From contig OZ241385.1 in assembly GCA_965200825.1 (NCBI GenBank), forward strand, positions 682,001 through 746,000: a DNA stretch of 64,000 nucleotides. Direction: 5' to 3'. The position numbers and the translations under genes were made by a program. The stretch is from Bin80 sp026709335. Lineage in GTDB: Bacteria; Bacteroidota; Rhodothermia; Rhodothermales; Bin80. The notes beneath the pieces are model-generated. The model had not been told where the DNA came from, searched no databases, and saw nothing but the letters and a program-made list of their open reading frames with translations. Below, in pieces: positions 16,650-26,117 of this stretch. Every line of letters starts with the position of its first letter. Position 1 is the stretch's first letter.

Positions 16650-19579
16650 GCGACCTCCGGTAGTGTAGGCGAGGTGTCAATAAAGAAACTGGGTCTTAGA
16701 TAGGGCTCACCTTCTGCGTCCAGGCCACCCCAGAGCATCAGCGTACGCTCAGAGGCAGTCCAGGCGGATGATGCAGCGGCGATCAGGTTCGAGTTGGGTT
16801 CAGTTTCGGTCTCGAGCCGGTAACGAACCGCGTTGTTGAACTGATAGTCGCTCGTCCAGGTAGGGCCGCAGTAGGACATGAAGTCTGACTGGCTCGGCGA
16901 CACCAGTTCAGCGGTATCAAAGTCGTACCCCCATACACCGATGTTCCCTTCTTCATAAGGATAAAATCGATCCGGCCCGCCAGCTCCACCACACGGTGCG
17001 TGGTAGAGGGCACGGTTGTGGCCGAACTCGTGGGCGATGATCTCGGAGTCAAGGAGCGAGAAGCTTGACCAGCTGCCGATGCCATAAGCGACGCCGCCGA
17101 GCCCCCTAGGCGTGGTGGGAGGCGCCATGACCGCCAAATAGTGACCATGCCTGCCTTCGGCGACTCGGATCATCTCCACCTCGCTGAGGAGATCTCTCCC
17201 GTTATTGGTGGATGTCAAGACCGGTTCGTGCGCCGTTGCGTTGATTTCGGAGATGGGCAGCAGCACATGTGTGCGCTCAAATAATCTGTGACCTTGGGGA
17301 TCGGCGACCATGGCAGCGACAGTGTCAATGATCGAGGAATCTGGATTCTTCTGCCAGAGGAAGGGGACCAGTGTCACCTCGAAGACCGGCATCGCACGTA
17401 CGTCCACCGCCATACGGCCACTAGCAGGGATGCGCGGCACCACGCCCAATGCCGGATCGAGCGTCCTCTCAGGATCCGGCTCAATTACAACTCCTAAACC
17501 CGGCTGGATCACATATCCAGGGATTTCTGCGTTCGCAGACTTCGACAGAGAACTCTCGTCCACCTGTGCAGGGATAGGATGGGAGGATCCGGGGATCTCC
17601 ACTCGATGAATGACGGCCTCGCCCCAGTAGAAAGTCGCTCGGACAGGGGGCATGTTGGCCGTACCAGATTTCACTGTCAGAAACACCCGCAGCAGCGCAG
17701 GTTTTCCCGCAACCAGCGGCACTGGAAATTCGCGGGATTGGACAGCCTGGACAAGATAGGCCATTGTATTTTCGCCTTGTTCGCAATGCGCCACTCGCTG
17801 CCGCGTCACATTCCTGAGCCAGTCAAGAAACTCCGGGATCATCGGTGCGCACAAGCCTGTCTCACTCGTGTGCAGATTCTCCAGCAACTCCAGTGCTGTC
17901 AGGCCGAGAGGAAGGGGGCCGACCAGGCTGGTATTGCCGTTAAGACTCATGCTTTCCAATTCCGTGAGATTGAGCAGCCCTTCTGGAAAAGGTCCGCTAA
18001 ATTCGTTGGAGGAGAGATCGAGAATCTCGAGATTCGGAAATGCGATCGTGTCGTTCACGACCACTTTCGGTTCGCGTAGTCCGTCAATCTTCGCCTGCAA
18101 GTCGTTGAATCGATCCAGTTCCCGCGAATCGGATGTAAATCGATGTTCATCAGAGTCCAGTTCCCAGGGGAGCTTCTCATCGTTCCCATTTCCCCAGAGA
18201 GGAATGCTATCACGTGGAGCAAAGAAAGTCTGCCTCATATCAGCTATGCGGCCGAGATCGGAAGGAATGTCTGTCAGCCGATTTCTGTCAAGTTCCAGAA
18301 TCTGAAGAAAGTCCAGCTCCCCGAGCTCCGATGGGAAGAGCGTTAACTCGTTCTGAGAAAGATCCAGGACTCTCAAACTTCGGAAGCCACCAGGTGAATG
18401 CGGAAAGGAATTGAGGCGGTTCCCAAAAAGATAGAGATACTGCAAGTTTTCCAGTTGACCTAACTCCGGAGGAATGGAAGTGAGTCGATTCTCAAAAAGA
18501 TCGAGCCACCACAAGTTTTTCAGTTGACCTAGCTCTGAGGGAATGGAGGTGAGGCGGTTCTCATTAAGATAGAGCTCCCCCAAGAATTCCAGTTGACCTA
18601 GCTCTGAGGGAATGGAGGTCAACTGGTTCCCAAAAAGAACGAGAGATCGCAAATTTTCCAGTTGACCTAACTCTGGGGGAACAGATGTCAACTGATTGCT
18701 ATTAAGATAGAGATCCACCAAGTTTTCCAATTGACCTAACTCTGGGGGAATGGAGGTCAACTGGTTCCCAGAAAGAACGAGCCACCACAAGTTTTTCAGT
18801 TGACCTAACTCTGGGGGAACAGATGTCAACTGATTGCTATTAAGATTGAGATCCACCAAGTTTTCCAATTGACCTAACTCTGGGGGAATTAGGCCACGGA
18901 GAAGGTTATCGTACAGGATCAAGGTATCCAGTTCGGTCAGCTCACCCAATTCCGGCGGGATCTCCCCATCCAGTCCGTTCTCTCGCAAATCCAGGCTTAC
19001 GACGCGACCATCTATGTTGGTTTTTACTCCGTGCCACCGTTCAAGCGGAGCGTCGGTCAGCCAGTTGTCGGACACTGTCCAGTCGAATCCTTTCGTAGCC
19101 TGGTACACAATCTGTAAGATCTCACGATCCTCCAGCTGGCACTCCTCCATGGTGCCCTCATGAGACGGTATTCCGGCGAGCCACATCTGGAAGGATGCCG
19201 TAATCGGAATGCACAGGTCCGTATTCGCATAATGCAGCTCCTGAAGAGGGAGCGAGTGGAGCGAAGGTGGCAAATATCCGGTCAAAGCATTGTCACCGAT
19301 CCGCAGTATCGTAAGCTCAGCCAACTCGCCGAGCCTGTCAGTAAGGTGGCCAGAGAGACCATTCCCCGCAAGATTCACAGTGGATACGCGGCCAGATGCA
19401 TCCACCTCTATACCGTACCAATCTCCGAGAGGAGCACCTGTAAGCCATCCGGTCGCGTTGGTCCAACCGTCTCCTCCTGCGGTTTCATACAAGGTTCGCA
19501 ATACCTCTCGGTCGGGGCAGATCGGGCCATCTTGGTATTGCAGAGCTTCGTACCACGCGTATGCATACGAAAATCCCAT
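16568..19579 (-). pseudogene. Middle fragment of the LRR-metalloprotease gene
   Basis: An open frame of 1003 codons, of which about 968 belong to the original gene. The first 7 (MGFSYAY) come from the left end of IS66 copy 2 and the last 26 from the right end of IS66 copy 1. It holds two LRR modules, each opened by a cap like DREVLRTLYETAGGDGWTN. These are followed by about ten 23-residue leucine-rich repeats (IPPELGQLENL type), then a secreted protease-like domain. That domain has HEFGHNRALYH (encoded at 17000-17032), an HEXXHxxxxxH zinc site like that of metzincins, and DFMSYC (16868-16885), a plausible Met-turn. Whether this internal piece is translated is unknown; it has lost the gene's signal peptide. 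Confidence 0.85.
18420..18960 (-). repeat. 69-bp tandem repeats encoding LRRs
   Basis: Successive 69-base units encode 23-residue leucine-rich repeats. A two-unit block starting at 18661 recurs almost unchanged at 18799 (offset 138 = 2 x 69), so part of the array arose by a recent two-repeat duplication. Confidence 0.75.
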
Positions 19580-21550
19580 GTAAGATAATCATTTTACTAA
19601 TAAATTGAGGTTAACAATTTTCAATGTGTACGGGGATCCAATGTGGGGAATAAAGCATCAAGATTGAAAGAATTGGGCAGGTTTTTTGAGGTGTTCCTGT
19701 TTCGTAGTGGAGTTGATGAAGTTCATTGATTTTTTTGAGAAATAACCCCAAAAGAAGGGCGAATTTTTGAGGAAGTTTCAGGGGCAATTCGTATCTTTAT
19801 TGCATCATGAGCAACGCGAATAATCAGCTGGTTTGCGAGGACTCTTTGGGGCCGGTTTTGGTCGCGATTCTTGGCGAGGAGGATGCGCAGCGTGTGCTGG
19901 AATTCATGTGCAAATTCGGGGACGAGTGTGAAGAGTTTGTGCGACTGTTTCTGACCGAATTAATTCAGGCGAAGGAAGAGATGGTGGATGCTCAGGAGAA
20001 GATAGATTACCTTCTTCGCAAGTTGTATGGTCAAAAACGGGAGCGGTTTGTCCATCCGGATCAGGGAGATTTATTTGGGGATCAGGCTCCGGTGATGGCC
20101 CCCGCACAAGAAGAGGAGAAACAGATCAAGGTGACCTACTCACGAAAGAAGCCGAGGCGGCTCTTTGGAGGGCGGAACCAGGATCTTCCCACCAAGACCA
20201 TTGTGATTGATCCGGAGGGAGAGTTGTCGCATCTCAGAAAGATTGGCGAGGACGTGCACCGGGTCTTCCATTATCGGCCGGCGCAGATCTTTGTGTATGA
20301 ATATGTACGCAACAAGTATGTGGATCCAACGAACAAAGGTGCAGGGGTTTTGATGGGGGAGTTGCCTGCGGAGGTGAGCGGAAAACGCACGGCGTCGGCG
20401 CAGATGCTGGCGCAAATCGTGATCAATAAATATGTGGATCATCTTCCTGTTGATCGAACGCGCAAACAGTTTTTCCGCCTGGGCGCCGACCTTCCGACCT
20501 CGACGTTGAACGATTTTTGCACCCATGTGGCCACCGATCTGGAGCCTCTCTATGATCTTCATCGTACAGAAGTACTCAGCAGTGGATACATTCAAGCGGA
20601 CGAGACCCGCATTCCGGTGCGGGATCAGACCAAAAGCAAAGCATCTGGCCAGCATCATCTTGGTTATTTCTGGCTCTACTCAGCCCCGACTCCCCGGTTG
20701 GTGTTCGTGGAGTACCAGCGGGGACGATCCAGAGATGGCCCGATGGGGATCTTAGAGGGATTTCAGGGGAAGTTGCAGACCGATGCCTACAAGGTGTATG
20801 ACCGATTTGATCACTTCGAGGGGATTGAGCACTTCAACTGTGTGACGCATTGCCGGCGCAAGTTTGAGAATGTGAAAGCTTCCCAATACGAGTTTGTTCA
20901 ACAGAATGTCGGGCATGTTCTATCGCTGTTTCGGAAGATCTATGCGATTGAACGAGATCTTCGTGAGCGAGACGTTTCGTTTGAAGAGCGGCAGTGCATA
21001 CGTCAGGAAAAATCTGCTCCGATCTTTGATCAACTCAAGGCATTTCTGGAGCTCAATGCACTGGTTGGTCCGAAGTCCTGGAAGCAGGCGGTTCAGTATG
21101 CGCTGGTTCGCTGGCAGAAGTTGACGCGATTTTTGAATCACGGGGAGGTCGAGATTGACACCAATCTTGTCGAGAACCGTGTTCGTCCGATTGCACTCGG
21201 ACGAAAGAACTACCTGTTTGCGGGCTCCCATGATGCGGCGCAACGTGCGGCGATTCTCTATTCATTGCTCAACACCTGTACCTTGCACGAGGTGAACCCA
21301 CAAGAGTGGTTGGTGGACGTATTAAAACGGATCCATACGATTGCCGAAGAGCAGAGGTCTACGCTATTGCCTCAGCACTGGAAGGCAACACAGCAGATCG
21401 ACCTCGCAAAAGCCGCATAGATCTGACGCGGTAGACATTTACTCCCCCTCCATCCTGCCATGATATCATCATCTGACATACCAGATGAAGCATTCGCAGA
21501 AATGATTCCAATTTACCGTGCCCGAGTATATGGGTTTTTCGTATGGATAC
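19559..21550 (+). mobile_element. IS66-family insertion sequence, copy 2
   Basis: 1992 bp, same ends and orientation as copy 1, flanked by the 8-bp target duplication TACCACGC (19551-19558 and 21551-21558). It is inserted in the same LRR-metalloprotease gene about 2.9 kb from copy 1. Because each copy has its own duplication, they are two separate insertion events and not the arms of one composite transposon. Confidence 0.95.
19807..21420 (+). CDS. IS66-family transposase (TnpC), copy 2
   Basis: Same 537-residue protein as at 14906-16519, with intact frame and the same YIQADETRIPV and TNLVENRVRPIALGRKN motifs. The absence of any amino-acid difference from the other copies indicates recent multiplication or gene conversion. 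Confidence 0.95.
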   Translation: MSNANNQLVCEDSLGPVLVAILGEEDAQRVLEFMCKFGDECEEFVRLFLTELIQAKEEMVDAQEKIDYLLRKLYGQKRERFVHPDQGDLFGDQAPVMAPAQEEEKQIKVTYSRKKPRRLFGGRNQDLPTKTIVIDPEGELSHLRKIGEDVHRVFHYRPAQIFVYEYVRNKYVDPTNKGAGVLMGELPAEVSGKRTASAQMLAQIVINKYVDHLPVDRTRKQFFRLGADLPTSTLNDFCTHVATDLEPLYDLHRTEVLSSGYIQADETRIPVRDQTKSKASGQHHLGYFWLYSAPTPRLVFVEYQRGRSRDGPMGILEGFQGKLQTDAYKVYDRFDHFEGIEHFNCVTHCRRKFENVKASQYEFVQQNVGHVLSLFRKIYAIERDLRERDVSFEERQCIRQEKSAPIFDQLKAFLELNALVGPKSWKQAVQYALVRWQKLTRFLNHGEVEIDTNLVENRVRPIALGRKNYLFAGSHDAAQRAAILYSLLNTCTLHEVNPQEWLVDVLKRIHTIAEEQRSTLLPQHWKATQQIDLAKAA

Positions 21551-23490
21551 TACCACGCCATCAGAAACTCCGGAAGACAGAGATCGATGTTATTGTTGAA
21601 TCTGAAAGATCTCAATTCCGAGAGCTGTTGAAAACTCGGCGGGATCGTGCCCGACAGATTGTTATCAGAGAGATGCAGCTGTGTCAGATTGGCAAGGTTC
21701 CCGAGTTCAGGAGGAATCGAGCCGGTCAGATCGTTACCCCAAAGAGAAATATATCGCAGATTGGAAAGATTCCCGAGTTCAGGGGGAATCGGACCTGAAA
21801 GTCTGTTGTTACTTAGCCACAGAATTTCAAGATTGGCAAGGTTACCAAGTTCAGGGGGGAACGGACCGATCAGATCGTTGTTCTCGAGAGAGAGAGACGA
21901 TAGATTGGCAAGGCTCCCGAGTTCAGGTGGAATCGAGCCCGACAGATCGTTGCCCCAGAGTCTCAGCCACGATAGATTGACAAGATTCCCGAGTTCAGGT
22001 GGGATCGAGCCCGACAGATCGTTGTCCCCGAGATTCAGGCTCCTTAGATTGGTAAGGCTCCCGAGTTCGGGTGGGATCGAACCGGTCAGATTGTTATTAT
22101 AAAGAAGCAGAGACGATAGATTATCAAGGCTGCCAAGTTCAGGCGGGATCGGACTGGTGAGATCGTTGTCCCCGAGATTCAGGCTCCTTAGATTGGTAAG
22201 GCTCCCGAGTTCGGGGGGAATCGGACCGGTCAGATTGTTATTATGAAGAAGCAGAGACGATAGATTATCAAGGCTGCCAAGTTCAGGCGGGATCGTGCCC
22301 GACAGATTGTTATCAGAGAGATGCAGCTGTGTCAGATTGGCAAGGTTCCCGAGTTCGGGTGGGATCGAACCGGTCAGATTGCTGCTCCAGAGAGAGAGCT
22401 GCCGTAGATTGGTAAGGTTCCCGAGTTCAAGAGGAATCGGGCCCGACAGTTTGTTATGATCCAGTTCCAGCCGTGTCAAATTAGCAAGGCTCCCGAGTTC
22501 CGGTGGGATCAAACCGGTCAGATTGTTGTCCCCGAGAGACAGCCGTGATAGATTGACAAGGTTCCCGAGTTCGGGTGGGATCGAACCCGATAGGTGAGGT
22601 ATATACCTCCGTACTTCATTGTCCCATCTGCCACGAAGACGCAAGCCGACGACCCGCCCGGCATTATCCGTCTCCACTCCATACCATTCCCCCAGCGGGG
22701 CATCGGTTAGCCAGTTGGTATTGTCAACCCAGTTGGGGCCATCCGTGGCATGATAGAGCGCCACCAGTACATCACGATCAGTGATTCCGTCAGAGGCAAC
22801 CTGCACGGTGGCTTCGCCCGAAATCGTTGCTGTCTCCGGGATGGCGTCCAATGTAGCCGTGATCGCTGTCATACCTAAACCGACAGCGGTTACCTTACCT
22901 GTCGAGTCCACCACGGCCACAGAAGAGTCGGCACTTGACCAATTAAAAGACACACCTGTTACAGGAGAACCATCCTGATCCTGAATAATTGCGCTGAGTT
23001 GGACGCTCTGGCCGAGAGAATCAATTGTCACCGCCTCGGGATGAACGCTGATACCACTTCCTTCATAGTCATCTCCGCGTGCAATGAAAATCAGCGTCTC
23101 CTCGTCATCCGCAAGGTCTTCATCGTCTGCCGCCGTCAGCGTCACCGTCTGTATGATATTCCAATTTGAAGGAGTGAACGTCAGTTCCGTTTTGCTCAGA
23201 CGGATTTCCGTCCCATCAGACTTTAAAATATTCACAGTCACGTTTGCCGTTGGCGCCGACGACAACACGACCATAACCTCCCCGGAGTTTCCCTCCACAA
23301 TCGTCAACGTTGGCGGAGCGATCGACAATCTCTGTGCGAAAAGAATCGGAGGGGATAGGCAGAACGCTACGAACACGAGTATCCATGCAAGGCCTCTCGT
23401 ACCACCTTTGCCACTTTGTATCATCCGGCACTTGGAGCTAACCATCATTTGATGCACTCTGCTTGCATTGGATTGTGAGTGACAGAGCAT
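21550..23490 (-). pseudogene. N-terminal fragment of the LRR-metalloprotease gene
   Basis: This is the 5' part of the interrupted gene. The ATG at 23490 was chosen because GGAGG (complement of 23497-23501) lies 6 bases upstream; an ATG at 23517 and later ones at 23448 and 23424 are alternatives. A hydrophobic signal segment (WILVFVAFCLSPPILFAQ) predicts export. Domains in order are a Calx-beta-like stretch with DDEDLADDEE, a BIG2-like Ig domain (VSFNWSSADSSVAVVDSTGKVTAV), an LRR cap (DRDVLVALYHATDGPNWVDN), and about thirteen 24-residue leucine-rich repeats of the plant-like type (SIPPELGNLANLTQLHLSDN). The frame ends in TAG formed exactly at the junction with IS66 copy 2. Full reconstructed product: about 1745 residues from the first ATG. 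Confidence 0.85.
21650..22600 (-). repeat. 72-bp tandem repeats encoding LRRs
   Basis: Units of 72 bases encode 24-residue repeats. A two-unit block recurs at offset 144 (GTTGTCCCCGAG at 22021 and 22165). Another stretch starting at 21661 recurs at 22309 (offset 648 = 9 x 72). This pattern shows growth by in-frame segmental duplication and makes the array prone to length change. Confidence 0.75.
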
Positions 23491-23496
23491 TATACA

Positions 23497-23501
23497 CCTC
23501 C
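23497..23501 (-). promoter_or_regulatory. Shine-Dalgarno deciding the LRR gene start
   Basis: GGAGG on the minus strand, 6 bases before the ATG at 23490. No comparable site precedes the other in-frame ATGs, so it is the main evidence for this start. Confidence 0.55.
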
Positions 23502-23517
23502 GTGAAGTGTCGCTCAT

Positions 23518-24226
23518 ACATTTCGGAGATCTCGATCATTTTGTACCTGTATGAAAATTCCCGAAATATCCCCTTTGCAAAAGAATCTACAATACTCTAA
23601 AAGCCTTCATGAAACAAGTACCACAGTCGACAAATACGCGATTCCTGTCGTTCTTGAGAGGCAAATTTACCCAATGATTTAGAAAAAAACCTAGACTTTG
23701 CCGAAGATTCCCATATTATGTGGATTTTGTTACACAAATTTCGAAATAACCCTAACCTATGCCAGTGTTATCGGTCTGCTTGCGGGCTTGGGTCGAATAG
23801 CTACGGTTACGTAAAATTTCTATCCTCCCACCCTCGATCCCGTTGTTTAAGAGGTTTCTCCTAAAAGAATCACTCGGAGTGGTTTGGGAGCAAGGTAGTC
23901 ATGGTTGATCTACTCCATGCGGAGCAGGTGGACATCTGTTGAGTTAAATCGGACAAAATGACCGCTGTGATTAGGGCTTTGGTACGCTTTATCAATTCGG
24001 CAAGAATTTTGTACTGAAGTTCTTTGTGACTATGAATAACTCCAAATATCAGGGGAATATCTCTGCATTTTTGACGAATCGAGAGATTCAGGTCCTCCGT
24101 GCAGTTGTGTTCAATTTTACTGGCATGGGCGGTGCCTTGTGTTTGCCCGGGCGCCTTTTGTAGAGACTAGTTATTTCCTGCTAAGTAGGCTCATTATCAC
24201 AAGTTCAAGACAAAAATTATGTACGA
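23518..24226. other. Intergenic region between the LRR gene and grpE
   Basis: About 700 bases between two divergent genes, so promoters for both are expected here. No CIRCE-type (TTAGCACTC/GAGTGCTAA) heat-shock operator was seen before grpE, nor any RNA gene or repeat. Confidence 0.5.
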
Positions 24227-24850
24227 ATGACTAACGAATTTTCGGAGGAAAAAGACGAATCACTTGGGCAATCTGTGCCCGATGAAGTACAAGAAAATGA
24301 GTCTCAAATTGGACCTGCTGAGGAGGGTGAGGTTGAGGAATCAACGGATTCTCTGACAAAGTGTACTGAAGAATTGGCCAACGAGAAGGATCTTCGATTG
24401 CGGGTTGCGGCAGAATTTGCAAATTATCGTAGGCGGATGGAGAATCAGCGGAGGAATTGGTCTTCACGCGCACAGGCTGGAGTTATCAGAACATTTTTAC
24501 CGATTCTGGATGATTTTGAACGATCCTTGGATGCAGCCGAACAAACTGGATCTGGAGACAATGCATTCAAGTCATTAAAATCCGGAGTCAACCTTGTTTA
24601 TGAGAATTTTCTTGGTGAACTCGAGAAGTTGGGACTCACACGAATTAAGTCAGTTGGGGAAGTATTTGATGAACAGCTTCACGAAGCAGTTGGACAGGCA
24701 CCCGTGGTCGAAGGGGGAAAAGATGGACATGTTTTGCACGAAAGTCAGGCAGGATATTGTCTGGAAGATCAGGTGCTAAGACACGCAAAAGTGATTGTAG
24801 CGGTTGCCCCGACTTTCTCTGATACAGATGAACCGGAAGAGGTATCATGA
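24227..24850 (+). CDS. grpE: Nucleotide exchange factor GrpE
   Basis: GrpE releases ADP from DnaK in the cytoplasmic chaperone cycle. The 207-residue protein has the usual acidic disordered N-terminus, a long helix with LRVAAEFANYRRRMENQRR, and the C-terminal beta-wing ending in the signature GYCLEDQVLRHAKVIVAV. The stop overlaps the dnaJ start by 4 bases (ATGA at 24847), so the two are translationally coupled. dnaK is not in the window. Confidence 0.93.
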   Translation: MTNEFSEEKDESLGQSVPDEVQENESQIGPAEEGEVEESTDSLTKCTEELANEKDLRLRVAAEFANYRRRMENQRRNWSSRAQAGVIRTFLPILDDFERSLDAAEQTGSGDNAFKSLKSGVNLVYENFLGELEKLGLTRIKSVGEVFDEQLHEAVGQAPVVEGGKDGHVLHESQAGYCLEDQVLRHAKVIVAVAPTFSDTDEPEEVS

Positions 24851-26010
24851 GTGATTATTATGAAATCTTAGGTGTGAATCGAGATGCTTCCGCCGATGAA
24901 ATCAAAAAAGCTTACCGAAAAAAAGCATTAGAAAATCACCCGGATCGCAACGCGGGTGATAAAGCGGCAGAGGCCCGTTTTAAGGAGGCAGCAACCGCCT
25001 ACGAAGTATTGAGTGATCAAAAAAAGCGAGATGTGTACGATCGCTATGGGGAAGCCGGGCTACGTGGCGCCGGTGGGGGTGGGTCGCAGGGATTTAGCGA
25101 TGTAAATGATATTTTCAGTGCATTTGGAGATATTTTCGGGGGAACAAGAGGTGGAGGGGGAATATTTGATGATTTTTTCGGGGGAAGCCGTCAGCAGACC
25201 AGAGAAAAGGGACAGCCAGGAAGCACAATACGTCAGCAGTTGGCTCTGACACTTGAAGAAATCGCGGAAGGAACAGAAAAGCAAATGACTTTTCGTCGAC
25301 TGAACCCATGTAAGGTTTGTGAGGGAAGTGGGGCGAAAGGGGGGCCAGGTAAACTAAAACAATGCACTATATGCAATGGTACGGGAGAAGAGCGTCGCGT
25401 GCGACATACACCACTGGGACAGATAGTTAGCGTGTCTGAGTGCAGAGGATGCCAGGGTGAAGGCCAGATCATTGAAGAGAAATGTCCGGACTGTAGGGGG
25501 CAGGGGCGATTGGATGGGGAATCCTCCATCAAGGTGAAAATTCCCGCTGGTGTTGAGGACGGAATGGCAATTAATCTGCGCGGACAGGGGCACGCGGGTG
25601 CACGTGGCGGAAGATCTGGAGACCTGAGGATTGAAATCCTTGAAAAAGCTCATGAACATTTTATTCGCAGGGGAAGTGATCTGATATATAACTTGGAAAT
25701 TTCCTTTCCCGATGCTGCACTTGGAGCTGAAATTGAGATTCCAACGCTCGCAGGGCGGGCAAATATCACAATTCCACAGGGAATTCAGTCGGGCAAGATA
25801 CTGCGTATGCAGGGGAGAGGATTGGGCCAACTCAGAACTACAAGAAAGGGCGATCAACTAGTCCAGGTGCATGTATGGACCCCACAGAACCTTGCCAGTA
25901 CGGACAAAAAAATATTGGAAGAATTGCAGAAATCGGATACTTTTCAACCGGCTGAATCAGCCAAGAATAAATCATTCTTTTCAAAAGTAAAAGACGCATT
26001 CGCGGCATAA
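24847..26010 (+). CDS. dnaJ: Chaperone DnaJ (type I Hsp40)
   Basis: DnaJ delivers clients to DnaK and stimulates its ATPase. It has a J-domain with HPD at residues 31-33, a Gly/Phe-rich linker (about 70-125) and a zinc-binding region with four CxxCxGxG-type repeats (CKVCEGSG, CTICNGTG, CRGCQGEG, CPDCRGQG). The substrate-binding C-terminal domains follow. Length 387 is standard. It follows grpE with a 4-base overlap. Confidence 0.95.
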   Translation: MSDYYEILGVNRDASADEIKKAYRKKALENHPDRNAGDKAAEARFKEAATAYEVLSDQKKRDVYDRYGEAGLRGAGGGGSQGFSDVNDIFSAFGDIFGGTRGGGGIFDDFFGGSRQQTREKGQPGSTIRQQLALTLEEIAEGTEKQMTFRRLNPCKVCEGSGAKGGPGKLKQCTICNGTGEERRVRHTPLGQIVSVSECRGCQGEGQIIEEKCPDCRGQGRLDGESSIKVKIPAGVEDGMAINLRGQGHAGARGGRSGDLRIEILEKAHEHFIRRGSDLIYNLEISFPDAALGAEIEIPTLAGRANITIPQGIQSGKILRMQGRGLGQLRTTRKGDQLVQVHVWTPQNLASTDKKILEELQKSDTFQPAESAKNKSFFSKVKDAFAA

Positions 26011-26117
26011 TTTGAGGATAAATCATTCTTCGTCACGAGGAAAATGAGATCCCAAAATATTCAGAAAATTGAGGCAAGATTATTTTTGATGAGTTGTTGG
26101 TTAAGCATTGATTGAGT

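Noticed and set aside
14658..21550. IS66 copies 1 and 2 as arms of a composite transposon carrying the 16650-19558 segment
   Set aside because: Each copy has its own distinct 8-bp duplication and the outer flanks do not match, so these are two independent insertions in one gene.
18420..22600. Regular 69- and 72-bp repeats as a CRISPR array
   Set aside because: The units are contiguous, translate to leucine-rich repeats and have no unique spacers.
23518..24226. CIRCE heat-shock operator upstream of grpE
   Set aside because: The TTAGCACTC/GAGTGCTAA inverted repeat is absent.
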